DNA from: CAVPGP01 sp963704025
Lineage (GTDB): Bacteria; Actinomycetota; Thermoleophilia; Gaiellales; Gaiellaceae
Direction of reading: 5' to 3'
DNA length: 64,000 bases
NCBI GenBank assembly: GCA_963704025.1
Contig: CAVPGP010000003.1
Coordinates: 310,001-374,000 of the forward strand
Shown here piece after piece: positions 7,477-17,100 of this stretch (its first letter is position 1; each line of letters begins with the position of its first letter). Both the position numbers and the translations under genes were made by a program. A model generated the notes under the pieces. The model searched no databases and was not told where the DNA came from. It saw only the letters and a program-made list of their open reading frames with translations.

Positions 7477-9258
7477 CTAGACGTCCGGCTCGCTGACCGC
7501 CGCGTGCCCGGGGAGGCCGTGCACGGTGTCCGCCGCGCCGCGCAGCTCCTGCGCCAGCCGGCGGAACGGTCCCTCTGCGGCCAGCAGCTCGTCGAAGCGC
7601 CCGCGCTGGACGATGCGGCCGTGCGCGACGACGAGGATCTCGTCGGCGCGACGCACGGTCGAGAGGCGGTGCGCGATGATGATCGACGTCCGTCCGCGCA
7701 GCAGCCGGTCGAGCGCATGCTCGATCAGCACCTCGCTCGGGCGGTCGATGTTCGACGTCGCCTCGTCGAGGATCAGGATGCGCGGATCGGCCAGGAGCGC
7801 CCGCGCGATCGAGATCAGCTGCCGCTCGCCCGCCGAGAGCCCGGCGCCGCCCTCGCGCACGTGATGCTCGAGGCCGGCCTCGAAGCGGCGCGTCACCCGG
7901 TCGACCCCGATGGCGGTTGCGACCTCGGCGACCTCCTCGTCCGTCGCCTCGGGCCGCGCGAAGCGGATGTTGTCCGCGATCGTGCCCGCGAACAGGAACG
8001 GATCCTGGAGGACGACGCCGAGCTGGCGGCGGTACCCGTTCAGCTCCAGCTCGCGCAGATCGGCGCCGTCCACGGAGACCGAGCCCTCGTCCGGGTCGTA
8101 GAAGCGGCCGATCAGCTTTGCCAGCGTCGACTTGCCGCCGCCCGACTCGCCGACGAGCGCGAGGCAGCCGCCCTCGGGGATCCCGAACGAGACTCCGTGC
8201 AGCACGGGCTCGGCCCCGTACGCGAAGACGACGTCCTCGAGCCTGAGCTCGCCCTCGATCCGGCCGGCAGCCTTCGCGTCCCTGCGGTCTCGGATCTCCG
8301 GCTCGGCGTCGAGCACCGACGAGATCTTCTCCATCGCGGCGCCCGCGGATTGCAGCTGCCCGTAGAGGTCGGAGAGCTCCTGCAGCGGCTGGAAGACGAG
8401 GTTGAGCAGGAAGATGGCCGAGATCAGCGTCCCGGGCGTGAGCGAGCCCGCGTCGAGGAAGCGCCCGCCGACGAAGAGCACGCACGCGACGGCGACGATG
8501 CCGAGGAACTCGATCGCCGGGAAGAAGAACGAGTTCAGCTTCTGCGCCGCCTGGTTCGTGCGCAGGTTTGCGAGGTTGGCCCCGTCGAACTCCCGCTGGA
8601 AGGCGCGCTCGCGGTTGAACGCCTGCACGATCGCCATCCCGGCCACGGACTCCGCGATCTGCGCGGTCATGGCCGCGATCGTGTTCCGCACGTCGAGGAA
8701 CGCCGCGTGCGAGCGAACCTGGAACCAGCGCGTCAGCACCAGAGCCGGCGGCAGGACGACGAACGCGACGAAGCCGAGGCGCCAGTCGAGGATGTAGAGG
8801 CCGACGATCGCGGCCACCAGCGTCAGCGAGTTGGCGACGAGCGTCGCGAGCCCCTGCGAGAGGACGTCGGAGATGGCGTCGACGTCCGAGGTCAGCCGGG
8901 AGATGATCCAGCCGGCCCGCTGCCGTGAGAAGTAGCGGAGCGAGAGGCCGGTCAGGTGCCCGAAGAGATCCTCGCGCAGCTCGAGCACGATCGACTGGCC
9001 GATGCGGGCGAGTCCGCGGATCATCGTCGTCGTCAGCACCCACGCCACCGCGTTGACCGCCAGGTAGAGGACGACGTCGAACGCGAGCCGGCGCTTGTCG
9101 TTCGCCTGCATGCCGTGGTCGATCGCGTCCTGCACGAGGAGCAGCCCCACCACCGGACCGCACGCCGCGCCGACAGAGACGAGCGACAGCAGGACGACGC
9201 GCCCGACCTTGCCGCGCAGGTACTTGCCCAGCCGGGTGAGACCCGTTCTACGCTGCAA
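7477..9258 (-). CDS. ABC exporter half-transporter (fused permease-ATPase)
   Basis: A 593-residue type IV ABC exporter subunit. Six transmembrane helices occupy about residues 20-290, with the coupling sequence TNQAAQKLNSFFFPAIEFLG. The nucleotide-binding domain has Walker A GESGGGKST (about residue 375), signature LSAGERQLISIARAL (Ala in place of the second Gly of LSGGQ), Walker B ILILDEATSNID and H-loop IIIAHRLSTV. It overlaps the upstream half-transporter by 11 bases, so the two probably form a heterodimeric exporter. It is convergent with the MarR gene. Confidence 0.9.
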   Translation of the reverse strand: MQRRTGLTRLGKYLRGKVGRVVLLSLVSVGAACGPVVGLLLVQDAIDHGMQANDKRRLAFDVVLYLAVNAVAWVLTTTMIRGLARIGQSIVLELREDLFGHLTGLSLRYFSRQRAGWIISRLTSDVDAISDVLSQGLATLVANSLTLVAAIVGLYILDWRLGFVAFVVLPPALVLTRWFQVRSHAAFLDVRNTIAAMTAQIAESVAGMAIVQAFNRERAFQREFDGANLANLRTNQAAQKLNSFFFPAIEFLGIVAVACVLFVGGRFLDAGSLTPGTLISAIFLLNLVFQPLQELSDLYGQLQSAGAAMEKISSVLDAEPEIRDRRDAKAAGRIEGELRLEDVVFAYGAEPVLHGVSFGIPEGGCLALVGESGGGKSTLAKLIGRFYDPDEGSVSVDGADLRELELNGYRRQLGVVLQDPFLFAGTIADNIRFARPEATDEEVAEVATAIGVDRVTRRFEAGLEHHVREGGAGLSAGERQLISIARALLADPRILILDEATSNIDRPSEVLIEHALDRLLRGRTSIIIAHRLSTVRRADEILVVAHGRIVQRGRFDELLAAEGPFRRLAQELRGAADTVHGLPGHAAVSEPDV

Positions 9259-11060
9259 CGACCTCGTCCCCGAAGAGGCGGGAGAAGGGACCGTCGCGCT
9301 CGAGCAGCTCTCGCGGGTCGCCGTCCTCGACGATGACGCCGTCGTCGAGCACGACCGCGCGGTCGGCGGCCTCGACCGTCGAGAGACGCTGCGTCGCCAC
9401 CAGCACGGTCCGGCCGGCGACGGCGGGGCGGAGGTTGTCCACGAGCAGCCGCTCCGTCTCGGTGTCCACCGCCGACAGCGGGTCGTCGAGGACGATCACG
9501 CGAGCGCCGGCGATCAGGGCCCGGGCGAGCGCGACGCGCTGGCGCTGGCCGCCCGAGAGGTTGACTCCGCGCTCGCCGATCAGCGTGTCGAACCCGTTCG
9601 GGAGGTCGTCCACGAACTGCGCGACGCCGGCCGCCTCGCAGGCCGCCACGACCTCGTCCCACGGCGCGTCCGGGCGCGCGGCGGTCAGGTTGTCGCGCAG
9701 CGGGATGGAGAAGAGGATCGGCCGCTGCGTCACGATCGCGACCGCCGAGCGGAGCTCCGCGACCGGCACGTCGCGCACGTCGACGCCGCCGAGCAGGACC
9801 CGGCCCTGCGTCGGGTCGTAGAAGCGCGGCAGCAGGTTGAGGAGCGACGTCTTGCCCGAGCCGGTCGGCCCGCAGACCGCGACGATTTCGCCCGCCTCGA
9901 CGGTCAGCTCGACCCCGGAGAGCACCTCGGAGCCGGTCAGGTACGAGAAGTGGACGTCGTCGTAGGGACGCCGAGCGGGCCGTCGGGCAATCGGCGCGGC
10001 GCCTCCGGCTCGGGGATCGACTCGATCCCCTCGAGCCAGGCGAAGGACCGGGACGCCGACGCGATCGCGCGCTGGCCGAGGTTGATGATCCAGCCCAGCG
10101 CCTCGAGCGGCCAGACGAGCTGCAGCAGGAGCGAATAGAAGAGCGTGAACTCGCCGAGCGTCAGCTCCCCTCCAGCCACCTTGCTGGCCGCCGAAGAAGA
10201 GCACCGCGGCGATCGAGAGCGTGGGGAGGAACAGGAGCCCGGGCAGGTACGCCGACTCGACGCGCGCCTGCCGGAGCACGCCGTCCCGCACCGCCTCCGC
10301 CTTGCGCGCGAAGCGGCCGCGCACGTCGTCCTCGCGGCCGAACGCCTGCACCATCTCGATCCCGACGACGGCCTCGTCCGCCGCCTCCGTCACGTCCGCC
10401 TTCAGCTGCTGCACCTCGCGCGAGATCGGCATCACCTTGTGCGCGAAGCGCCAGGCGAGGAGGCCGACGAGCGGCATCGCGATCGCGCCCTCGAGCGCGA
10501 GCACCGGGTTGACGAGCACGAGCACGATCCCGACGGCGACGATCATCATCAGCGACTGCGCGCCCTGCACCATCCCCCAGCCGATGAAGTAGCGGATCGG
10601 ATAGAGGTCGTTCGTCGCGCGCGAGACGACCTGCCCCGTCGCGTGCTGGTCGTAGAAGGCGCGCGGGTAGCCGAGGTAGGCCCGGTAGAGCAGGTCGCGC
10701 ATCCGTCGCCTCGATCCGGATGCCGACCCGTGCGGTCGCGTAGCGGCGCGTGAAGTTGAGGGCGAAGCGGAGCGTCGCGGCGCCGACGATCGCCGCCAGG
10801 TAGGGCCAGAGAGGGTCGCCGTGCGAGGGGATGATCGAGTCGTCGAGCGCGTGGCGGATCACGAGCGCGACCCCGATCGAGAGCCCGGTCACCCCGAGCG
10901 CGCAGGTCAGGCCGACCGCGACCAGGCGCCACTGGCGCCGCCAGAGGCGGAGCAGGCGCAGGGCGGTCGGGCCGAAGGCGTAGTCGGGCGGATCGACCGA
11001 TGGGTGACCGTGGAGCTCGGGCATGGAGAAGAGGGCGGCCCCGCGGCCGCCTGTCATCAC
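9248..11060 (-). CDS. ABC exporter half-transporter (three frameshifts)
   Basis: First gene of the heterodimer, read in pieces. The N-terminus (from 11060, or the ATG at 11024) runs to RVGIRIEA near 10705. The frame then changes and continues with MRDLLYRAYLGYPRAFYDQ, changes again near 10185 (MAGGELTLGEFTLFYSLLLQ) and once more near 9970 before YDDVHFSYLTGSEVL. Together the pieces give a complete permease plus ATPase of about 590 residues. The ATPase has Walker A GPTGSGKTS, signature LSGGQRQRVALARAL, and Walker B VIVLDDPLSAVD, where Asp replaces the usual catalytic Glu. That degenerate site is normal for one half of a heterodimer. Sequencing errors are the likely cause of the breaks. Confidence 0.8.
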
Positions 11061-11190
11061 CGTATCGAATCGTCAGGCCGGTGCGGATGACGCGGGGACG
11101 CCCGTCCGAGGCGTCGAGGCCGACTGCTCCCGTCCCGCGGGGGGAGGGCGGAAGGCGGGGACGGGAGCGAGTCGATGCGGTGTGGTCGGC

Positions 11191-11316
11191 TCAGGCCTGT
11201 GCAGGCCGCACGCGGCCGCCGCCGAGCGTCCAGCGGATCCCCTGCACCGTCCAGCCCGCGACGGCAAGCAGAAGCACCGAGAGCGCCAGAGCGGTGAGGA
11301 GGACGCGCTTCTTCAT
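11191..11316 (-). CDS. Small single-pass membrane protein, 41 residues
   Basis: From ATG 11316 the product begins MKKRVLLTALALSVLLLAVA, a basic start plus a 16-residue hydrophobic helix, then a polar tail GWTVQGIRWTLGGGRVRPAQA. It is either a signal-anchored micropeptide or a secreted small protein. A GGGT stretch lies 3-6 bases upstream of the start, a weak ribosome site. It stands alone between two unrelated genes. No known homologue comes to mind. Confidence 0.5.
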   Translation of the reverse strand: MKKRVLLTALALSVLLLAVAGWTVQGIRWTLGGGRVRPAQA

Positions 11317-11448
11317 GTGACCCAGGGTACGACCGGGAGGCTTCCGCGTCGTCGGCCGCATCGATGATTCGCCGTCGTCCGCGAGACGGATCTCCGCCTC
11401 GTCTCGGCGGATGAGACCGGTCGGGTTCGCCGTTAGGATCGTGGGGCC

Positions 11449-12231
11449 GTGCACGTGGATCGGGAGCTGGTGGGCCGCCTCGAGCGCGTGATCGACGCGT
11501 TTGCGGTCGCCTGGCTCGAGAAGCACGTGGGCGGCCCGGCCGACGTGCGCCTCGAGCGCTTCGGGCCCGTGACCGCGGCGTGGACGCCTTCGCGCCCCGA
11601 CCTCGATTTCATGAACCGCATCCACGGGCTGCCAGAGGACCCGTCCGCGCTCGAGGAGATCCTCGCGTTCTACGGCGAGGTCGGCATCCGTCCGTGGATC
11701 GAGCTCCCCCCGGGGAGCGAGGGGATCGCGGCGCGGCTCGCGGGCGAGGGAGGCCGTCCGCTCGCGCCTGTTTCCGTCCTGTACGCCGTCCCCACGGAGC
11801 AAGAGGTGGAGATGCCGGCAGGCGTCGAGATCCGCCGCGTCGCGAAGGACGAGGCGCTCGACTTCGCCCGCGTGCTCCTCCAGGGCCACGGCGTGCCGCC
11901 CGAGATCGTCGACCTCGATTCCCCGGCGTTTGCCGCGACGTTCGACCGCGGCGACATGCTGCACTACTTCGCCCGCGTCGACGGCGAGGACGCGGGCGCG
12001 GCTGTGCTGTTCTTCCACGACGGCGACGCCTCGACGGCGAACGCGAGCACGATCGAGCGCTTCCGCCGCCGCGGCTGCCAGTCGGCGCTCCTGGCACGCC
12101 GGCTCGCGGACGCGGCCGAGGCAGGTTCGGGGCTGGTGACGACGCTGACGCTCTTCGGGTCGGGGAGCCAGCGCAACATGGAGCGCGCCGGCTTCCGGAT
12201 GGCCTACACGAAGACCTCCTGGCGGCTGTGA
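11449..12231 (+). CDS. GNAT-like acetyltransferase, two-domain
   Basis: A 260-residue protein from GTG 11449. The first half (VIDAFAVAWLEKHVGGPADVR...FMNRIHGL) and the second half (YFARVDGEDAGAAVLFFHDGDA, then RRRGCQSALLARRLADA) together match GNAT proteins with a degenerate N-terminal domain. The acetyl-CoA loop RRRGCQSAL and the terminal ERAGFRMAYTKTSW are the recognisable parts. The substrate is unknown. Confidence 0.8.
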   Translation: MHVDRELVGRLERVIDAFAVAWLEKHVGGPADVRLERFGPVTAAWTPSRPDLDFMNRIHGLPEDPSALEEILAFYGEVGIRPWIELPPGSEGIAARLAGEGGRPLAPVSVLYAVPTEQEVEMPAGVEIRRVAKDEALDFARVLLQGHGVPPEIVDLDSPAFAATFDRGDMLHYFARVDGEDAGAAVLFFHDGDASTANASTIERFRRRGCQSALLARRLADAAEAGSGLVTTLTLFGSGSQRNMERAGFRMAYTKTSWRL

Positions 12232-12242
12232 GCGGGCTGCGC

Positions 12243-12270
12243 CGCCGGGCCCGCGCGCGGCGGCCCGGCG
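12243..12270. terminator. Bidirectional hairpin between convergent genes
   Basis: A perfect 9-bp stem (CGCCGGGCC at 12243-12251 with GGCCCGGCG at 12262-12270) and a 10-base loop. It lies 11 bases after the acetyltransferase stop and 16 bases from the stop of the convergent CHRD gene. There is no T-tract, as is common in high-GC actinobacteria. Confidence 0.55.
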
Positions 12271-12286
12271 ACGCGCGCGTCGGGGT

Positions 12287-12850
12287 CTAGTCGTCCTTGG
12301 AGTCGCCGTGTCCGTGGCCCGAGCGCAGCTGGCCGCGGATCTCACCGGCGGGGAACTTCGTCGTGTGGATGTTGGCGTAGGTGACGCCTGCCTTGATCGC
12401 GGCGATCACCGAGGCGAGGTCGCCGGCGTTGAAGCCCTGGGCGGTGGGCCCAACTACGTCGGCCGCCACGACGGTGCCGCTGGCCGAGCCGGCGGTCGCC
12501 TGCGTGCAGGCCGGCTTGCCGCCGCCGCCGCAGAGGAAGAAGCTCACGCCTCCGGCGACGCCCTTCTGGCCTACGTGGACGTGCGCGAACAAGGGCGGGC
12601 CACTCAGGCCCTCCCAGTCGAGCTTGTAGGTGATCTTGTCGCTCTCGACCGTGGCGCTGAACTTCGCGTGGCCCGTCGAGTTGAGCGACGGCGTTTCCTG
12701 GTATCCGTCGAGGCTTGCGACGAAGTCGCGACTCTTGTTCTTGCCCTTGCCGTCATGCCGGCCCCCCGCGACCGCGAGCGACGTTGCGGCCAGAGCAAGG
12801 ACGACCGCGACAGCGGCCCCCACGAGCAGTTGGGCTCGCCTTCTCCTCAT
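12287..12850 (-). CDS. Secreted CHRD-domain protein
   Basis: A 187-residue protein with a clear signal peptide (MRRRRAQLLVGAAVAVVLAL then ATSLAVAGG), a short charged linker, and one CHRD domain. Family marks are LDGYQETPSLNSTGHAKFSA, the HVHVGQKG strand and the terminal NIHTTKFPAGEIRGQL. CHRD domains were first described in chordin and occur in many secreted bacterial proteins without known activity. Two Cys (in LCGGGGKPAC) may form a disulfide. The tail is His/Asp rich (GHGHGDSKDD), which could bind metal. Standalone gene. Confidence 0.9.
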   Translation of the reverse strand: MRRRRAQLLVGAAVAVVLALAATSLAVAGGRHDGKGKNKSRDFVASLDGYQETPSLNSTGHAKFSATVESDKITYKLDWEGLSGPPLFAHVHVGQKGVAGGVSFFLCGGGGKPACTQATAGSASGTVVAADVVGPTAQGFNAGDLASVIAAIKAGVTYANIHTTKFPAGEIRGQLRSGHGHGDSKDD

Positions 12851-12984
12851 CGGTCCCTCCTTTTCCCCTCGAGTCGATGGCGCGCGAGCACGCGCCCGAT
12901 AGGACCCTAGTCAGTACGAGGGCCCGGCCCTTGCGGATTGCCCCTGCCGGGCCGGTCCCGAAACATCGAGTCCGAAAACAGACA

Positions 12985-13134
12985 GTCGGAGCGTCGTCGA
13001 CGGAGATAGCGGCGCTGATCCCCTGCGCGCGCGTCGAGACGATCCCGGACTGCGGCCACTTCCCCTGGGTCGAGCGCCCCGCGGCGTTCCGGGCCGCCGT
13101 CGAGCGGCTGCTCGGCCTATCGTTGACCAGGTGA
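12985..13134 (+). pseudogene. C-terminal stub of an alpha/beta hydrolase
   Basis: The last approximately 45 residues of a frame ending at TGA 13132-13134 read EIAALIPCARVETIPDCGHF then PWVERPAAFRAAVERLLG. This is the terminal strand, catalytic-His loop (DCGHFPWVE) and last helix of an alpha/beta hydrolase. No lid, nucleophile elbow or N-terminus is found upstream; instead there is the CHRD promoter region. It is therefore a truncated remnant. Its stop still overlaps the GTG of the next gene (GTGA), as in an intact operon. Confidence 0.7.
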
Positions 13135-13679
13135 GCGCGAACGAGCCGACGCTGCGGGTCGCGACGTTCGACGACCGGGAGGCCGTCGACGCGCTGATGA
13201 AGGCGTCGATCGCGGCGCTCTTTCCGCACTTCTACGACGACCGGCAGACGGCGAGCGCCGTCCGCTACGTGGCCGACGTCGACCCGATGCTGCTCGAGGA
13301 CGGAACCTACTACGTGCTCGAGAGCGGGGGCGAGACGGTCGCCTGCGGCGGCTGGAGCAGGCGCGACCGGCTCTACACCGGCAGCGGCCACGCCGACGGC
13401 GACGCGAGAGCGCTCGACCCGGAGACCGAGCCGGCCAGGGTTCGGGCCATGTTCGTGCGGGGCGACTGGACGCGGCGGGGCCTCGGGAGCCGCATCCTCG
13501 AGGCCTGCGAGGCTGCCGCGCGGCGGGAGGGTTTCCGCCGGCTGGCGCTGATGGCGACGCTGCCGGGTGCGCCGCTCTACCTCGCCTACGGGTTCCGCCC
13601 GTTCGAGGAGCTCGAGATCTCCATGCCCGACGGTGTCACGCTCGCCTGCGTCTCGATGGAGATGCCGATCGACGTCTGA
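13131..13679 (+). CDS. GNAT family N-acetyltransferase
   Basis: A 182-residue GNAT protein from GTG 13131. Visible are the substrate strand (YYVLESGGETVACGGWSRR), the acetyl-CoA motif A (VRAMFVRGDWTRRGLGSRIL, i.e. R-x-x-G-L-G) and the terminal LYLAYGFRPFEELEI. It cytoplasmically acetylates an unknown amine. It is coupled to the hydrolase remnant upstream. Confidence 0.9.
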   Translation: MSANEPTLRVATFDDREAVDALMKASIAALFPHFYDDRQTASAVRYVADVDPMLLEDGTYYVLESGGETVACGGWSRRDRLYTGSGHADGDARALDPETEPARVRAMFVRGDWTRRGLGSRILEACEAAARREGFRRLALMATLPGAPLYLAYGFRPFEELEISMPDGVTLACVSMEMPIDV

Positions 13680-13713
13680 GGCCCGGCCTCGGCTCCGCCG
13701 GTAGCGTGACGCG

Positions 13714-14905
13714 GTGCCCGCCGTCCGCCCGCCCGAGCAGGGACGCCGCTGCTTCGACCAGCTGCCGGGGACGATCGAGCGCCTGCTGACGGGCGTCACG
13801 GCCGGCCCGGCGCTGGACGAGCCGCTCCTGCAGAAGCGTTTCGCACGGGTCGCACTCGTCTACCTCGACGCCTTCGGCTGGACGTTCCTCGAGCGGCTGC
13901 ACGATCACCCGCTGCTCGGCCGCGCCCGCTCGCAGGGGCTCGTCGCGCAGCTGACGAGCCAGTTCCCGTCGACGACCACTGCGCACGTGACAACGATCCA
14001 CAGCGGCCTGCCGGTCGGCGAGCACGGCGTCTACGAGTGGTTCGTGCTCGAGCCCACCCTGAACCGGCTGATCGCGCCGCTCCTCTTCTCCTTCGCGGGC
14101 GACGGCAAGCGCGAGACGCTGGCGGGGGCGCTCGATCCCGCGCGACGTCTATCCGGACAAGTCGCTCTACGCGCGGCTCGCCATAGCCGGCATCCGGAGC
14201 AGCGTCGCCCAGCACGCGGCGATCGCCCGCGGGTCGACGAACCGCGTGCTGCTCCGAGGCGCCGACGTGCTGCCGTTCACCGAGTCGGAGGAGGGCCTCG
14301 CCGCCGCCGCGTCGGCCCTTGCGGCAACCGAGACGGGCTACGCGCTCGTGTACCTCGCGGAGCTCGACGCGCTCATGCACGCGCTCGGCCCGGACGACCC
14401 CGCCGTGGACCGCGCGTTCGCCGAGGCGCTGGACGCGATCGGAAGCGCGCCGTTCCCCGCCGGGACGCTGGTGCTCCTGACAGCGGACCACGGCATGTCG
14501 CCGGTCGATCCGGCCCGGACGTGGTACGTCAACGAGCTCTGGCCCGAGCTCGCAGCGCAGCTCGAGCCGGGCGCCGACGGGAAGCCGCTCGCGCCGGCGG
14601 GCTCGTGCCGCGATCTCTTCCTCCACGTCCGCGAGGGCCAGTCGGACGGCGTGCGGGACGGGCTCGCCGAGCGGCTCGACGGGATCGCGGACGTCGTCAC
14701 CGCCGAGCAGCTCGTCGCCGAGCGGCTCTTCGCCGACCCCTCGCCGCGTCTGCTGGCGCGTCTCGGCGACCTCGTCGTCCTGCCACGCTACGGCGAGGCC
14801 GCCTACTGGCACGAGCCCGGCCGCTTCGTGCAGCACCTGCACGGCCAGCACGGCGGCCTCAGCCCGCAGGAGATGGAGATCCCTCTCGTGGCCTGGGTCG
14901 CCTGA
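13714..14905 (+). CDS. Type I phosphodiesterase/nucleotide pyrophosphatase-like protein (frameshifted)
   Basis: An alkaline-phosphatase-superfamily enzyme of about 397 residues from GTG 13714. The N-terminus has the metal/nucleophile region VALVYLDAFGW...SQFPSTTTAHVTTIHSGLPV, where Thr in the TTTAH stretch is the likely nucleophile. A break near 14145 is repaired by removing one base; the sequence then runs IPRDVYPDKSLYARL through to VLLTADHGMSPVDPA (second metal site, D-H-G-M) and a terminal LHGQHGGLSPQEMEIPLVAW (third metal His). All ligand motifs are present, so the gene is probably intact in the organism. It acts on phosphodiesters or pyrophosphates; location unclear since no signal peptide is evident. 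Confidence 0.85.
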
Positions 14906-14923
14906 CTCGGCGCCGACGCCGGG

Positions 14924-15885
14924 CTACCGCCGCTCGGCCGCGCCGAGCCGGCCGCGCAGCCAATCGAGCTCGAACCGGTCGTCCGAGGCCGGCTCGGTCC
15001 CGCTCTCCTCGAGGATCGAGTCGGCGCTGTCGAGCCCCGCGCGCGCACGCTCGAGCTCGCCCGTCGCGAACGCGACCGCAGCCTCGTTCAGCTCTCGCAT
15101 CGCCGCGCCGTACGGATCGTCGTCGGCCTCCAGCTGCGCGCATTCGGCGAAGAGCCGCGCCGCGGCGTCGGTGTGCCCACGATGCAGCTCGACGTGCCCG
15201 AGGTTGTGCAGCTCGACCGCGACCATCCCCCGGTCGCCCAGGCGACGGTTCAGCGCGAGACTCTCCGCGAGAAGCTCGGCGGCGCCGTCGTAGTCGCCCG
15301 CGAGCCGCGTCGACTGGGCGTGCAGATGGAGCGGCGCCTGGCTCATCGCCTCCGCAAGGGAGCGGGCGAATACACGCGCGGCGGATGCGAGGGCGCGGGT
15401 GCGATCGTAGTCGCCGTCCTCGAAGGCGATGCGGCTCAGACCGAGGTGGGAGAGCGCCAGCGCCTCGGGGTCGTCGACGCCGCGGGCATTCGCGAGCGCC
15501 GCCTCGCTCCGCTCCCGCGACTCCTCCAGGGCGCCCTAGTCTGAGGGCGAGCAGGCCGTCGCCGTACAGCGCGAGCGCCCGCGTGCGGCTGGGCGAGCCG
15601 GGTCGCCGCCGTCGAGCAGGGGAGCCAGGAACGCGCGCCCGGCGCGGCTTCGTCGCGGGACAGCATCCACACCCGCCAGACGTTCGCCGCGAGCTCCATT
15701 GCTGCGTGGGGCTCGCCCTCGTCGACGAAGAAACGTGCGGCCTCGACGAGAGCCTCCCGCTCGGCGACGAGTCGCTCGACCGCATCGTCCGGCTCGTCGC
15801 CGACCGGGCGGCCGAACGAGGATGGGAACGTCCAGCGCGCCTGCCGGGAAAGCCCGAGCAGGCGTTCCGCCTCGTCGCGACTCAT
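14924..15885 (-). CDS. Tetratricopeptide-repeat protein (frameshifted)
   Basis: Starts at ATG 15885 (MSRDEAERLLGLSRQARWTF). It continues as helical repeats in three frames, changing near 15600 and 15535. The last part from about 15530 to 14924 shows clear TPR units: GDYDGAAELLAESLALNRRL then GHTDAAARLFAECAQLEAD. The architecture resembles the C-terminal TPR part of LuxR/AfsR-type regulators, but no DNA-binding or NTPase domain is visible. It lies 10 bases after the upstream membrane-anchored gene, forming a pair on the reverse strand. Confidence 0.75.
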
Positions 15886-15895
15886 GCCGGGATCA

Positions 15896-16978
15896 CTACT
15901 TGTAGATCGCGATCGGGAGGATCACGGCGCCGGGAGACAGGACCGTCGCGTCGGCGTCGAGCTCGCTGGTCTGCACGAGGCCCGCATCCGGCAGCGCCGA
16001 GTCGACCGCCCGGACGGGCCCGTCGAAGAGCGCGAGCGATGCGTTGTCGACGTACGCGTCGTCTTGTCGGCGAACCGCCCGCACGACCTTGCCGACGACG
16101 GTGACCGGACCCGCGAGCAGGCTCTGCTCGGGTGCGAGCTCGCCGAGCCGGATTGGAATCAGCAGGTCGACGCCGCGCGGCTTCAGGGCGGGTGTTCCCG
16201 CGCAGCTCGAGATCGGCACGCGCGCATTCGGCCCCACCGCGGTGACCAGCCGGCGCGCTGCGACGGTCATCCTCCGCTCCACGGCGGGCGGCACATACAC
16301 CGACGCAGACCCCGTGAGGCCCTTCGTTCGACCCGCCGCGGCGCGCGCGATCGACAGCGCATCCTGTGCGACCGGCGGCATGGATCCGTTGGCCTGCAGG
16401 TACGCGTCGGACGCGGAGATGCGGCCGCCCGACGCGCGCATCAGCTGCTCCAGCTGAACGTAGGAGGGGATCCAGAGCATGCAGTTGTGCAACTTGACGA
16501 AAGTCCCCTCCGGCACCGCGGCAAAGTCGTGCACCAGCGCGGCCGGCGCGGCAGACGCGTCGACCGTCCGCAGGTAGCCGTGCGCTTCCAGGCGGTCGAG
16601 CAGCCGGTAGAACCGCGCGGTCGCCGTGGGCGTCACGACGCGTTCGACCGCAGACGACTGCCCCGCCGAGCCGCCGAGCTGGAAGCCGCTCGCGGCGAGG
16701 GCGGCGTTCCGACTCTGCGTCAGCTGCTGCGTCAGCTTCTCGCTCGTAGACAGGCCGCCCTCGATCTGGCCGAGGTAGGAGACGACGCGGGCATTGTCGA
16801 GGTAGACGTAGTCGGGCGGCGGGATCCCTGGATCCTGCTCGAGCGCGGCCGTCGAGCTCCCGCTCCCGCCCCCGAGGAAGAGCCAGCCGAGCCCGACGGC
16901 CGCCGCACCAACCAACGCCGCGGCTGCGAGGGGAAGACGCCGGCGAAGCGGGCGCGGCTCGTCCGGCGTGTCGGCCAT
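15896..16978 (-). CDS. Membrane-anchored protein resembling DUF6414
   Basis: A 360-residue protein. A short charged cytoplasmic start (PRPLRRR) and one transmembrane helix (about residues 16-36) precede a large domain opening with VYLDNARVVSYLGQIEGGLS. That YLD-x-x-x-V-x-S-Y-x-x-Q pattern is what I recall for DUF6414 proteins, sometimes found in defence-like loci. A helix-turn-helix-like part (TARFYRLLDRLEAHGYLRTV) and a C-terminal beta-rich part with PISSCAGTPALKPRGVDLLI follow. It is co-directional with the TPR gene downstream. The function is unknown; the family assignment is tentative. Confidence 0.65.
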   Translation of the reverse strand: MADTPDEPRPLRRRLPLAAAALVGAAAVGLGWLFLGGGSGSSTAALEQDPGIPPPDYVYLDNARVVSYLGQIEGGLSTSEKLTQQLTQSRNAALAASGFQLGGSAGQSSAVERVVTPTATARFYRLLDRLEAHGYLRTVDASAAPAALVHDFAAVPEGTFVKLHNCMLWIPSYVQLEQLMRASGGRISASDAYLQANGSMPPVAQDALSIARAAAGRTKGLTGSASVYVPPAVERRMTVAARRLVTAVGPNARVPISSCAGTPALKPRGVDLLIPIRLGELAPEQSLLAGPVTVVGKVVRAVRRQDDAYVDNASLALFDGPVRAVDSALPDAGLVQTSELDADATVLSPGAVILPIAIYK

Positions 16979-17100
16979 GCCTGATCGTCGCGCCCGCGAC
17001 CGCCGCGGTCAACCTGCGGAGCTGCTGGCACCCGCGCGCCGGAATGGCGGCGCCGACGACGGGGAGCACCGCCGCTCCTCCTCGCTCCGACCAGCAGCAG

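Noticed and set aside
12715..13134. A single 139-residue gene spanning the CHRD promoter and hydrolase tail
   Set aside because: Only the last third resembles a protein family. The first two thirds lie antisense to the CHRD signal peptide and its leader.
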